This document shows, in pieces, positions 11,079 through 21,571 of a stretch of DNA of 64,000 nucleotides. Each line of letters opens with the position of its first letter. The first letter of the stretch is position 1. The stretch lies in the NCBI RefSeq assembly GCF_016808335.1, contig NC_053153.1, forward strand, positions 32,823,594 to 32,887,593. Direction: 5' to 3'. A model generated the notes under the pieces. That model was given only the letters and a program-made list of their open reading frames with translations. It was not told the DNA's origin and made no database searches. This stretch comes from Panicum virgatum (lineage: Eukaryota > Streptophyta > Magnoliopsida > Poales > Poaceae). The translations under genes and the position numbers were made by a program.

Positions 11079-12240
11079 CTTCTTCCAAACACGAAGAAGA
11101 AATAATGTTCTTGCTCAAAGCAGGAATGCAATACCAATTATTTAATTCCAAAACTAATCCGGAGGGTAGAGACAAGTGGTAGGTGCCGACCGCCAACACC
11201 GCAACCTTTGCGCCATTGCCGACCCGAACGTCCAACTCGCCTCTTGCAAATCTTCTAGTCTCACTTAGACCCTGCAATGATTTGCAAGTGTGAATCATCG
11301 ATCTAGTATCAAATACCCATGATTCACTAGAAGATAATGCAATATTTATTTCTATAACATTTATACCTGAAGTGGAAGTCTCACTTCCCTTCTTCTTCTT
11401 CTTTTCTTCCAAGTACTTCTTGCAGTTCCTAGACCAATGTCCCTTTTCATGACAGTGGAAGCATTCATCTTCAGAAGTAGGGCCAGATTTGGCCTTAGGT
11501 GCTGGCTTTAGCTTAGAGCCCGAAGACTCACCACCGGAACTCTTTTCCTTGCCTTTACCTTTGGGATTAGGAGGCGTCCAACGCTTCCTCTTTTTGTTCC
11601 CCTTCTGAATCATCATCACATGATTCGGATTCTTCTTAATGCTCTCCTCTGCTGTTTTTAGCATCCCATGCAACTCACTCAATGTTTTATCCAAGCCATT
11701 CATCTGAAAGTTCATGATAAAAGGCTCATAGCTCGCCGGGAGCGACTGGAGAATAACATCAGTAGCCAAGTCTTGGTGAAGTTCAGAACCAAGTCTATCC
11801 AAAGTCTCAATGTAACCAATCATTTTGATCACATGAGGACTGACTGGGCTACCTTCTGCCAGCTTGCACGCAAACAAGGACTTTGAGATATTGAACCTCT
11901 CAGTCCTGGCTTGGTTCTGAAACATCCCACGCAGCCCCTCGATCATGGTATGAGCATCTGCATGCTCATACTGCTTCTGCAGATCAGGGGACATGGTGGC
12001 GAGCATCAGACAGCTGACATCAAGTGAGTCATTGCAGTGCTTCTCATAAGCTCTGTGATCAGCAGCAGTTGCATTGTCAGGGAGATCATCAGGATATGGC
12101 TGCTCAAGAACATACTCCTTTTTCTCTTGTCTGAGAACAATTCTCAGATTGCGGTACCAATCAATAAAGTTTGTTCCATTCAACTTTTCTTTCTCAAGAA
12201 CAGAACGCAAATTAAAAGCGGAATAGTTACTGGCAGACAT
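11071..12240 (-). pseudogene. Copia gag and start of protease
   Basis: 389 codons from the element's first ATG. Residues 1-200 are a capsid-type gag domain (NGTNFIDWYRNLR, then ALLPxxYE-like LPASYEPFI), followed by a Lys-rich linker and one CCHC zinc knuckle at residues 260-273 (CFHCHEKGHWSRNC). The protease begins around residue 308 with WVFDTRSM, where the usual Asp-Thr/Ser-Gly has Arg at residue 313 (codon 11302-11304); the Gly is needed in retroviral-type aspartic proteases, so activity is doubtful. The frame shifts out at ISSSCLEEVG. Confidence 0.9.
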
Positions 12241-13593
12241 GATCTACAACATTAAAGTAAAGCAAGATTTCAGCACTAAGTTTATGTAAAAACTTTCATT
12301 AACTGATTTAACAAAAGACAACCTACTATATCAAAGTCATCTTCCCTCTAATGATATATAGTAGTTCAAGATCCATAATCACTAAAATTCTAGTGAGCTT
12401 TAGCATCACGGCTAGAAAAGTAGTGATACAGGTAAGTAACAAATTACTAATCACATCTCTATGCGACTCTTGTTTGTTGGGTGGCATCCAATGCCCCGGC
12501 CCCAACCCTATGCCTTAAAGCCCAAAACTGTTTTGATAGCTTTGCTGAGTAAACCAATACTATGCTTGTGAATGTCCGACATCCACCCTATACAAAAGTG
12601 ATAGCTGAGGGTACTCTACTTTGGTAAACCTACCACACAACGATCAAAATTTATAGGTGCAGCTATTGGTAAAAGGCATCAAAAACTCAAACTTTTCTGA
12701 GGGAAGCTATTCTATCATGATTAAAGCATCCACCATATGTAAAAGCATGAAAGAATAGTATGACAGGAAAATAAATATCACAGGCATATAATCATATTAT
12801 ATTATGAATAGTATGGCCTCTTGCATCACAATGGGCTCCATCGCCATGGCTCCAAGGTGACCTCCATTGCCATCCGTCCTGTCTTGTGGTGATCATCATC
12901 GCCATCATGATTGAAACCTCCATGAAAAGATACTAAGCTACTACATCTAATAGCTAGTGAAATAATTACATGAGGATTCAAACATCACAAGTCGACACGC
13001 AGGTCGTTATACAATAATGGTGCAACCTCAACCCGGTTTGTGTTAACTTGCGACACGCAGGCCGCACAAATCATCACATACATCATCACATGACATTGAG
13101 GCCATACCATTCACATCACACCCTGCAAAAACAAGTTAGGCGTACGACGTGTTCTACCAAAGTAGCGCTTGGGAAGCCGCTACAGCGAGAAAGCAACGGC
13201 GGTCCCTATGAAAATCTCATCAGAGTGATCGCATCACCTCAAATCCGAGCCATTCATAATGCCTCAATTTTCACTAGGTCAATCACCTTGACCGTGCAAA
13301 CTTTGCACTTGAGAAGACTGCATCTACACATGACCTTGATCTATTGGTTCAATCTGCTGACTATGCACACAGTTAGTCCCGATGGTGATTCCAGCCGGTA
13401 GGGACATGTCGTATGCATAACAGAGAAAGAACACAAACTAATCTTTTGTCACATGCCGCGCAATCAACTCGCTCCAGTTTTAACCCCTTATGACCAATTG
13501 ATCTAATCAAACCGTGCAAAAGTAATAGATCCAATCTACTACAACAACATATCACCTATATGCAAAAGATCCAGACCAAAAACTACGCAAGAT
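12241..13593 (-). other. Copia 5' leader
   Basis: About 1.35 kb of non-coding DNA between the primer binding site and the gag start, unusually long for Copia. No conserved frame is seen; open frames here are short and on the opposite strand. It would include any packaging signal. Confidence 0.7.
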
Positions 13594-13606
13594 GGCTCTG
13601 GTACCA
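13594..13606 (-). promoter_or_regulatory. Primer binding site (tRNA-Met type)
   Basis: Minus-strand TGGTACCAGAGCC immediately inside the 5' LTR, one base away from the plant initiator tRNA-Met complement TGGTATCAGAGC used by most Copia elements. Its position fixes the element's orientation. Confidence 0.85.
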
Positions 13607-13607
13607 C

Positions 13608-14098
13608 TGTAGGTAAACGGGTAGGCTACGCTAGCATCACTACTGCATAAACCCAAGATACTTGCGAGTAGAAGATCATAGATCGTTACCACTAGACGCG
13701 CAGCGCAGCGGAAGAAGTCGCGCGTCGATGTAGAGGAAGTAGTCGATCACGTCCCACGAACCGAGCTCCTCGTACTTGATCCCAGCAGCCGATCAGCGCA
13801 GCAGTCGCAGCAGCGCCTCCACGGAGTCCACACGTACGGGGATGAAACGCCGGACGTCGGTGTGCTAGCACCGCACGCACGGCAAGGGCGGCGGCCGAGA
13901 GAGAGGGAGGGGCGGCGGCTAGGGAGGTGGCGCGGCTCAGGTCATCGCCCCCCTAGCCCCTCCCTCATATATATATAGGGCGTACTAATGGGCTTCTATC
14001 TCATAGGCCCATTAGTAACCCTAATCCCTCTTGGATCAATATCCACTTGGGCCTTTAAACCGTATTGTGATGATGGGCTCTTGGGCATATCACCAACA
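13608..14098 (-). repeat. Copia 5' LTR
   Basis: 491 bp, nearly identical to 6819-7308. Followed by gaggc (14099-14103), the second copy of the target-site duplication, and then by the rest of CGS exon 1. Confidence 0.95.
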
Positions 14099-14103
14099 GA
14101 GGC

Positions 14104-14602
14104 GACCCTAGTCACGTCGTCAGGCATGAACGCCATCGTGGCAACTCTGCTCGCGCTCGTGCCGCCGGGCGGCCACATCGTGACGACCACTGACTGCTAC
14201 AGCGAGGCGCGCGCCTTCATCGGCGATAGGCTCTCCAAGATGGGCATCAGGTCCACATTCATCGACCTCGACGACATGGAGTCGCTACAGGCCGTCCTTG
14301 ACCAGAATGATGTGACTCTCGTCTACGCCGACTCCCCCACAAACCCACTGCTCAAGTGCGTGGACATCAGGCTGGTTGCGGAGTTGTGCCACCGGAAGGG
14401 TGCCCTTGTGTGCATCGACAGCACGCTCGCGTCGCCCATCAACCAGAAGCCGCTCACCCTCGGTGCCGACATCGTCGTGCACTCCGCTACAAAGTACATG
14501 GCCGGCCACCACGATGTCATTGCCGGATGCGTTAGCGGCTCGGAGGCACTCATCTCCAAAATACGGGCATGGCAGCACGACCTTGGCGGCGCTATCAGTC
14601 CG
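14104..14602 (+). pseudogene. CGS: Cystathionine gamma-synthase, exon 1 second part
   Basis: Resumes CGS at codon 137 and runs to Pro303. It carries the PLP-binding region: SSGM (near 143), TTDCYSEAR, YADSPTNPLL (from 210), CIDSTLASP (from 240) and the SATK motif whose Lys267 forms the PLP Schiff base. A GT donor follows at 14603-14604 (ccg|gtacgt). The frame is intact apart from the transposon, and the target-site duplication accounts for the extra five bases. An ATG inside the LTR at 13988 happens to be in frame with this part, creating a 38-residue transposon-derived leader. Confidence 0.88.
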
Positions 14603-14689
14603 GTACGTCTGCATCTCAACATTATGAGCACTGATTTCCTTTGATATTCCTCCAAATTGTTATACTGATTGTGCTCCTAAATTATGCAG

Positions 14690-15136
14690 AATGCGGCTTA
14701 CATGATCATACGCGGGCTTAAGACGATGGCCCTTCGTGTTGAGGCACATAACCTTACGGCACTGCAGATGGCACGCCTCCTGGAGTGCCACCCGAAGATT
14801 GAACGGGTGCACTACCCGGGGCTAGAGAGTAACCCATGGCACCAAGTCGCCAAGAGTCAGATGACCGGGTATGGCGGCGTTGTCAGCTTCGAGGTCAAAT
14901 CAGACCTCTGCGGCACCATGAGGTTCGTCGATGCACTGGAAATCCCCTTGATCGCAACATCGCTTGGCGGTTGCGAGAGCCTGGTGCAGCAGCCGGCAGT
15001 CATGTCATTCTGGGGAAAGAGTGATGAGGAGAAGGCCAGGAACGGGATCAAGGACAACCTGGTGAGGTTCAGTTTCGGGATCGAGAAGTTTGAGGATTTG
15101 AGGGACGACGTTCTCCAAGCATTGGAGAAGATTTAG
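14690..15136 (+). pseudogene. CGS: Cystathionine gamma-synthase, exon 2
   Basis: Begins after an AG acceptor (tatgcag|aat, AG at 14688-14689) and runs in phase 0 from the donor at 14602 across an 87-bp intron. Codes for residues 304-451: NAAYMIIRGLKT, HYPGLESNP, QMTGYGGVVSFE, GGCESLVQQPA and the final DNLVRFSFGIE, all strongly conserved in plant CGS. It ends at TAG (15134-15136). The 451-residue ancestral protein is shorter than classic plant CGS (over 500) because of the short N terminus. No defect is visible here; the gene is called a pseudogene only because of the 7.3-kb insertion upstream. Confidence 0.88.
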
Positions 15137-15304
15137 GATTAACTCATGAAAAATATTTTTGTAGGATTTGTAGATTTTAGTTGGGTGGCTAGCTAGAACT
15201 TCTTTGTACATGTATTGAGAGTCTGCTAACTTCAAAGTTCATTCTTAGGATATTCATTTATTCAAAATAACTATTGGCTCAGAGATTACAGTTTTTTTGT
15301 CTTA
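15137..15304 (+). other. CGS 3' UTR and flank
   Basis: AT-rich sequence following the CGS stop codon up to the MITE at 15305. It is probably the 3' UTR, but I cannot place the polyadenylation site with confidence. Confidence 0.5.
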
Positions 15305-15561
15305 CTTCATCCGTCCTTAAATGTAAGGCATTTTACTTTATCCTAAGTCAAAATAGTCTAAGTTTGACCAAATTTATAGAAAAAATATTAGCATCTAACA
15401 CTTCAAATAAGTAAATTATGAAAATTCGTTTCATGATGGATTTAATTATTCTCATTTGACATTCAAAATATTATTACTCTTTTCTATAAACATGCTCAAA
15501 CTTAAAATGGTTGACTTAGGGAGGCAAACCAAAGTGTCTTAACATTTCAAGACGGAGGGAG
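15305..15561. mobile_element. Stowaway-like MITE
   Basis: 257 bp beginning cttcatccgtcc and ending gacggagggag, inverted ends of the CTCCCTCCGTCC type found in Stowaway (Tc1/Mariner) MITEs, flanked by TA on both sides (15303-15304, 15562-15563). AT-rich and non-coding inside, with partly self-complementary halves. Insertion near the 3' end of a gene is common for this family. Confidence 0.85.
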
Positions 15562-15563
15562 TA

Positions 15564-16135
15564 TATCACTTAAGCAGTTAACAATAAAACCTACATGATT
15601 CATTAGGATATATTTTATTCAAAAGGCCCATTTGCTCACCGATAAATGTTCAATCATTGCCATTATGAACTTTATGTGAGAACACTACTTTTTGTGCCCA
15701 TCAAAAATTTTATGTAGATTTTGGTGGCGCTATCATTGTAAACTTTCAAGCCATAATGACGTAGCCCTTTGTCTTGTAGATAGTAGACCAGGCTGAGCCT
15801 TTATTTGAAAACTAAAAGGACTCAGCTAAGGAAAATTGCATAAATTTTTTATGATCCAGCGATGAGTTGATGATTTCATTTCATTTCCTACTTGTAGATT
15901 GAGAGAGGAATCTCTGCTTTTCCTCGGTGCAATGTTTGGTGCAATTTTTTAGTGAAAGAAGAGATTTGCTTTGTTTGAGAAGAAAGTTCATAATAATATG
16001 GGCAATGTGATGGTTTCATTCAAACATTTCAGTTTTTGTCAGTATTTAAGTTGTAACTATGATGACATTGCGGATGACACTGAAAACTGATAGATTGAGT
16101 TCTCACTAACTAGATCTTACTCACTAGTTGTGTGT
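15564..16135. other. Intergenic, nothing recognised
   Basis: AT-rich sequence without coding frames, terminal repeats or RNA genes that I can identify. Confidence 0.4.
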
Positions 16136-16610
16136 CTGCACAGCAGTTCTGGTTCAGCGTGCCACTGCCCCTGAACCTATCCCGTCTGACGCCGGGCTGT
16201 AAATCTAGTTTATTTGCTGATTGGTGGAAGAAATCTTGGAAGAGAATTCAGAAACAAGTACCAAAGCAATTCAAATCGCTAGTAATTCTTGGAGCCTAGA
16301 TTCTTTGGAAACATATGGAGCTGCACTGAATTTTTTGGGAACTTTCAGGCCTTCAAGGATGAATCCCACTTATGGCAAATTTCTGGAGCCAATGGGCTTA
16401 CTGCCCTGGACCTAGAAAGAGTTGTAGTGCCTGATTAGAGGTGGTCTAGTTGTGGTCACGTCCCTGGTGTTTTTTTTTTGCATGTAATAGTTATCCTAAA
16501 ACACCTATTTCTCTCATTATAGTCCAAGGTGAGGTGATGGTTTTGTACTTAGATTTTCTTTCTATCTTAATACAAAGATACATAGCTCTCTTGCGTGTTC
16601 GAGAAAAAAA
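16136..16610 (+). mobile_element. LINE 3' end fragment (5'-truncated)
   Basis: Translated in one frame with a few stops it reads FADWWKKSWKRIQKQ and then SLVILGAWILWKH, the conserved C-terminal end of plant L1 ORF2 downstream of the RT. It is followed by about 200 bp of 3' UTR ending in an A-rich tail (gagaaaaaaa near 16605). A target-site duplication was not established. The typical outcome of target-primed reverse transcription is such a 5'-truncated tail. Confidence 0.75.
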
Positions 16611-17436
16611 GAATCTTGTTTGAAACACTTATCTTATTTTTTTAAAAAAAGATATCAAACCCTTTAGGAGGTACTCGCATGATCTTTCAAGTAACTAGTT
16701 GGATGCCTCTCAACTAGAGGCTCTACCAGCCAAACTATTGCTTGGTTTTCTATCAAAATCATTCTATGGTATTTTATTTTGGTGAATGCAAGTGTATGTC
16801 AATGTTTTTACCGCCATCCTATCTAGAGATACCCTAAGATAAGAGATTTTTTTGTGAGAGATCGCCGGATAAAAACGAATCATTCAAATAGATTTGGAAA
16901 AAACAATTAGCTGATACCCTAAGAAAAAACAATGTTTTTACCGCCAGGCTACCTAGAGATACCCCGAACCTTAAATCCAAATCCTAAATTTGGAAAAAGG
17001 ATAACAAATTTGATCTTAAGAAAGTGCAAAATCCAAAGTATAACAAATTTATTGTTTTCTTTTCAAAAGTAAGAAAGAAATCAAGTTTAATTTGGTTGCA
17101 CAAACCTTATTCCTGAACCGATATGGCGAAAATGAGAAAGAAGTTAATGAGGTAATATATGGCCCAACAGAAAAGAAACCCTATAAGATCCACTCGGCTT
17201 TGCTGTTCTGCTGGCTTTCCAGGCTAAATCCAACTTCGGCTGGATTTCGTGCGTGGACCGTCATGGGGCAGTTTTTCAATTCGTAGTGTGTGGTAAACAA
17301 ATAACCCAACTGCAGACCATCAATTTAAAATAACAACGAAGCCTGCTTACCCTAGCCAATCCAGAATAGGGTCTGATTTAATTTGATAAGTCCTTTGCGT
17401 TCCTATCTTCAGCCCGCCGTTGTCCCTGTTTAGTCA
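16611..17436. other. Intergenic with a small duplicated segment
   Basis: AT-rich. The phrase aatgtttttaccgcca followed by ctagagatacccta/c occurs twice (about 16802 and 16931), suggesting a small, diverged internal duplication. A 64-codon open frame at 17092 has no recognisable family and I do not call it. Confidence 0.4.
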
Positions 17437-17725
17437 TTGAGGAGGGTGCCATCTTGTGTTTCTATATAGTCGCCACTCCACTCACGTTACAATATTTCTA
17501 CTGCCACCTCACTTGATTGATCGTTAATACTATCTTAATTTGGAAAGTGGCTATACTTGCCTCTTGGCGCATAAGAAACTCACGCTGAAATGACCTGTAC
17601 GACTGTGTGCACACGGTCACCGTGTACACGCCTACGCGTGTGTAAAAACTAAGTTTTCATTTATGCGTATTTACACGCGCAGAAAAGCTAGCGCATCGAT
17701 TTGTGTGTGTATACATGAGTACGGG
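17437..17725 (+). promoter_or_regulatory. Orphan duplicate of the CGS promoter
   Basis: Resembles 6061-6260 upstream of CGS in order and wording: ttgagg at the start, cttaat, tcttggcgca followed by a/t-rich then ctcacgc, gaaatg.cctgtacg, gcgc.tcgatttgtg, and a TATA-like gtatacatgagt in place of tatataag. It includes an extra stretch of about 70 bp (gtgtgcacacggtcaccgtg and on). No CGS coding exon follows it. The similarity starts precisely at the base after the old Copia LTR at 6060, so this copy shows the sequence before that insertion. Recognised by eye only. Confidence 0.6.
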
Positions 17726-18196
17726 ACACGCAGCACAGCACACCAAGGAGCAGGCTCTCATCAGTCGAATCGGCCATCTTCCTAGAGCTGCAAGCAAGTA
17801 ACCGCTAGGGTGATAAATTAATTACAAAACTTGCTGATGAATCTAATTATAAAAAAGATTTATTCTTAGCTCGTAACTGTGTAATCAGCTAAGGCAGCCA
17901 CTGATAATTCAAACTATAACTTAATTATACTACTCAAAGATCGGATCTAACTGAGACAGTCTGAGATACTAAAATCAAGTCAAATGAATCAGCCAATAAG
18001 ATTAACTATAACAAGATACAAAATTTGATCAATCTGATGTGAAACAGGGATCACTAAACCTATTGGCTATTATTTTTCTACAAGAAAAGGGTTAGACAAC
18101 AGCCGATAGATCTGTGACTGCCGTGAGATAAATTGTGAAATCTAATAAAAATCCAAAAAGATCATATCTAACCGAGACAGTCTTCGAGCAGTAAAA
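17726..18196. other. Intergenic with two related short segments
   Basis: The phrase agatc.gatctaac.gagacagtct occurs near 17938 and again near 18160, in the same direction. No gene is seen. The wording is reminiscent of decayed LTR sequence but I cannot assign a family. Confidence 0.35.
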
Positions 18197-19695
18197 AAAT
18201 AACTTTTCTTTTGGAAAAGGGAAGCTTTATTGATCTTAGATAATTACATCAAGATGATACAATCATACTAAGATCCAATCCGGCCTCTGCATAACTAAGA
18301 TGTACACAGCCTGTAGAGTAAAAGGAACAAAAGAGCGACATGACGAAAAATTATGCCGTAGCAAACTACAACATACAACTTTATCTTCAGCTCCATGCCT
18401 CCTTCATTACCATAATAACACCTGGACTTTGAATAAGGCTCTCAAGACAACGCCACCAACATGGAAACGGTACGCGCACGCATCGCCATTGCAGTGACCC
18501 AATCAATTAAGGCCAGATCATAGGTTTTGACCCTAGAGAGCAATTCTTCGGAATCCAAACAATGCCTTCAGCAAGGCCATTGCCAGGTACAACCAATTAA
18601 GGTCACACCTTGGAATATCTTCCTAGCACCAAAGAATCAGTACCCAACAAGTACCACATAAACAAAGTCACCTGGTGCTGCTCCCCCTTCTTGCCAAGCC
18701 AATGCTACCAAACAAACCAGACTTAACCCACTTCAAACAGCCACGAACTCCAAGTCTAGCAAACCATCTGTAGCCTCGTCTGCCGCGAATACCATGCTAC
18801 AAAGTGGCCAATATAGCTACGTGCATAGTCCACCAAAACGAAGTGCAGATGGAAACCATCTTTGAAGTAAGAGAATCCGCAGATTGAAGCCAAGATGACA
18901 CGAACCTCTGGAACTGTGTGAAAGACACAGGCGAAAATAGAATGAAGATGTCGTCGCCAGAAGTAGTTGCAAAATCCGGAGCTAGGCTCTCCATCGTCAA
19001 AGCCGGAGGCCCTCATGATGAAGAACCGCGAGAGGGATCGCCGCTAGGGTTTAGACTCGTCGCCGCCGTGAGGGAGCAGTGATGATCCTGCCCAGATCTG
19101 GCGCGAGGAGGTCATCGCGCCGCCCAGGACGCTGCCGTCGCCTGTGGCCTGCTCGTCGTCGTACTGCCTCCACGCCGCGCACACAGATGCCGCCGTGAAA
19201 GGCCCGCAGCTGGGCTGACCCGCCGCGCAGCCTCCTCACCATGCGTGGGGCGGCCGCCGCTAACGTCCGCCCCGCCGACAAGCCGCGCCGCCGTCTGCGC
19301 ACGCAAGCGCCATCAGTCGCCCGCATGCCAGCACCGCCAGCCCGGAGCCGCCTCCAGCCAGTCGTCCGCATGCAGTTGCCACCCCTAGCCGCAAATCCAC
19401 CCATGTGGGGGACGGACCCGGCCAAGGGGATGGCAGATCTGGCCACCGAGTCACCAGAGGAGCACCGCCGGCATCGGGCAGAGGTGCCGCCGCCCGCACG
19501 GCACGCACCGGCCGCCGGCCCGAGTCACCCCGCCGCCGCCCTCCTTGCGGGCGCCGGACTTCCGGCCCCCGCTTAGGCGACGGCAAGGAGTAGAGGGGGT
19601 AGGGCGGGGGGCCGGCAGCGACAGCGCAAAGGATTCAGCACTAGAGTATTCGAACCGTGCTACGTGATTGATGCCGGATTGTGCCCAACCTGCTG
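18197..19695 (-). repeat. Probable decayed retroelement block, GC-rich end at right
   Basis: From left to right the block passes from a T-rich edge (ttttcttttggaaaagg) through ordinary sequence (18300-19000) to very GC-rich DNA (19050-19600). Read on the minus strand this is a GC-rich leader followed by an AT-rich end with an A-rich tail, as in a non-LTR element or processed insertion. I see no RT, endonuclease or zinc-finger domain, and Arg/Ala-rich open frames at 19051-19593 exist on both strands. The assignment is tentative. Confidence 0.3.
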
Positions 19696-19730
19696 AACCT
19701 AACAAATAAAGCTGACCTTTATTAAATTAA

Positions 19731-20001
19731 GAGCATCTCCAACGGTTTGGCAATTGGACTTGGCATCCTAAATTTTTGCCAAAATCTGTGAATTGTGCTC
19801 TCCAATAAGTTGGCATTTGGCTTGGTAAAAATTTACCAACTTGGCAAAAATCGGAGCCTAGCGCGCATATATGCGATCGCAGCCACCGGGCACTCCCCTC
19901 AAAACGCCACTATTTGTGAGACCCACGTAATTCAAACTTATTATATGCCACTCCAATTGGGTTTTGCCAAGTGATATTTGCCAAACCATTGGAGATGTGC
20001 T
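19731..20001. mobile_element. MITE with GAGCATCTCCAA ends
   Basis: 271 bp with terminal inverted repeats gagcatctccaacggtttgg and ccaaaccattggagatgtgc, flanked by ttaa on both sides (19727-19730, 20002-20005). GAGCATCTCCAA termini are widespread in grass MITEs; the short TA-rich duplication suggests PIF/Harbinger (Tourist-like), but I leave the superfamily open. Confidence 0.75.
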
Positions 20002-20010
20002 TTAATTTAA

Positions 20011-20090
20011 CTTGCCAAAAAAAAATGAAGACTGGGCAAAACCCAACTTTTGCCAAGTGATATTTAGCAAACCGTTGGACATGAAGCAAC
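20011..20090. repeat. Partial second copy of the MITE end
   Basis: cttttgccaagtgatattta followed by gcaaaccgttgga repeats the last third of the MITE at 19731-20001 with a few changes. It is a partial duplication or a second, truncated insertion of the same family. Confidence 0.65.
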
Positions 20091-20185
20091 GGCAGGCTTG
20101 TTCAAATTAAAAGAGATTGGATAACTGGGTAGATAACATGTATCTTAAAGCTTAGCAAATCTGATCAAAAGATGCTTATGAGCAA

Positions 20186-20236
20186 TCTGCTTGGCCTGTG
20201 AGCGGCCCGCCTTAGCATGGCCTGCTAGGCCTGACA
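20186..20236. repeat. 51-bp segment shared with the element's leader
   Basis: tctgcttggcctgtgagcgg and the following sequence to 20236 match 26485-26535 inside the same element with about two differences. Here it directly abuts the truncated 3' LTR, replacing the part of the LTR that should lie there. Confidence 0.85.
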
Positions 20237-20385
20237 GGGAAAGGGTGTCTATTCACGAAGGGACAGGCTCCTTCGTGAATGGCCCGTTTGTGATGTTTAT
20301 AACTGCATAGTGACATCACAATGATGTCATTAATCTAATTACTAATTATGGAAATTGATCACTAAGCCTATTTTCCTTCGTAACA
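20237..20385 (-). repeat. Truncated 3' LTR of decayed Copia
   Basis: 149 bp matching 27624-27772 of the intact 5' LTR, ending ccttcgtaaca. The remaining ~93 bp, including the TATA region (tatttatatgtac), is absent. Next to it, on the inner side, is the polypurine tract. Confidence 0.85.
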
Positions 20386-21129
20386 CTCCCCCTTGATCAA
20401 TTTGCTCTTCTTGTGGTCTTGTAATAAATTTGATCTTCTTGTGGTCTTGTAATCAATCGAAAAGCTCCTTGAAAAACCCTGTGGGAAAAATCAGGAAATT
20501 TATGTATGTATATGTTATGGAAAAACTCCTTAAACCCTTTTGGGAAAATAGGAGAAAATTTTGATATGACATATATGTGTTGGTATCCATTAAAAACTCC
20601 TTTAAAACCCAGTGGAAAAAATATAAGGAGAAAATGATATGGAATATCATTGATTGCAAACTTATATGAGAAAAATCTCGAAAGAAAAACTCATAGTAAG
20701 TTTGAATGATTATGATCTGTTGATCATGTTTGAACTTATTCTCCCCCAAATCCCATTGGGAAAATATGAGAAGAAATTATATCTTGAATATCTTCTTAAA
20801 AACTCTGATGAGAAAATAGAAGATATGATATGTAATATGTCTCGAATATCTCTTTAAAAACCCCGGTGGGGAAAATTTGAGATATGACATAAAATATTGC
20901 CTCATTAAAAACCTACTTATGAGAAAAACCTTGATAGGAAAACTCATTTAGGAAAAGAGTACAATTATATAATATGTTGATTATGGTTGGTTGTATAAGT
21001 AATGATTCAGAGAGAATCTCTCCCTGAGCCTTGCAAATCTCATGATTTAGTTTGCAAGGTTTCTATTTCCCCATAAAATAGTTTAGGAGCAATGTATTTA
21101 GTGATATTGCCCTTTATATAGCTTGCTTT

Positions 21130-21275
21130 CTATTGCATAAATGTAAGCAAATTATCTTCATAGATAATTGTTGGTTTCATGATTGAACCAATGCCACATG
21201 ACTGTTGTATGTGGTTGATCATTCTGTGAAGCCATATGATTTCACGTGAAGTTTCATATAATGTAATTATTTCAG
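21130..21275 (-). pseudogene. Copia RNase H remnant
   Basis: The minus strand reads LYETSREIIWLHRMINHIQ and then IIYEDN, the conserved C-terminal region of Copia RNase H (ALYEASRECVWLR ... IYEDN in relatives). It lies left of the RT traces, as expected for a minus-strand element. A diverged duplicate of this stretch and its right flank lies beyond the plastid fragment at about 21660-21980. Confidence 0.7.
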
Positions 21276-21571
21276 AATGATTAGTGGATATAGCTACAAG
21301 AGTCAGCTTTGACGACTTCCAAGATGTAGTTGTTCCACCGTGTAAAATTATAAAACCTGTTTAAGGTCTGGCATTGTGGGGATCGGACATATAGTGTAAC
21401 CAATTATGGTCTTGTCTTGGTTAAATCCAAGATAAATTGTGCCTTTGGAAATATCTGAAGATATTCTTAATTCAGGTCCAATGGTATTTTGTTGGAGCTA
21501 TACTATGTCTAGCAAGTAAATTTATAAGCTCTATTACCAGTATAGATAATGTTCAATGATTCGATAGAATC

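Larger units (their letters stand above)
6819..14098 (-). mobile_element. Full-length Copia retrotransposon inserted in CGS exon 1
   Basis: A 7,280-bp element with near-identical LTRs (6819-7308 and 13608-14098), 5-bp target-site duplication gaggc (6814-6818, 14099-14103), a tRNA-Met-type primer binding site at the right and a polypurine tract at the left, so it reads right to left. Order gag, protease, integrase, reverse transcriptase, RNase H is that of Copia. By eye the LTRs differ by only about two substitutions and two small indels, so insertion is recent. It cannot make its own polyprotein as drawn: a frameshift separates gag from integrase near 11078, an in-frame TGA (9684-9686) separates integrase from RT, and the protease active-site triplet reads DTR. 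Confidence 0.95.

Noticed and set aside
16221..16415. 64-codon open frame as a small gene
   Set aside because: It overlaps the LINE C-terminal coding sequence in another phase.
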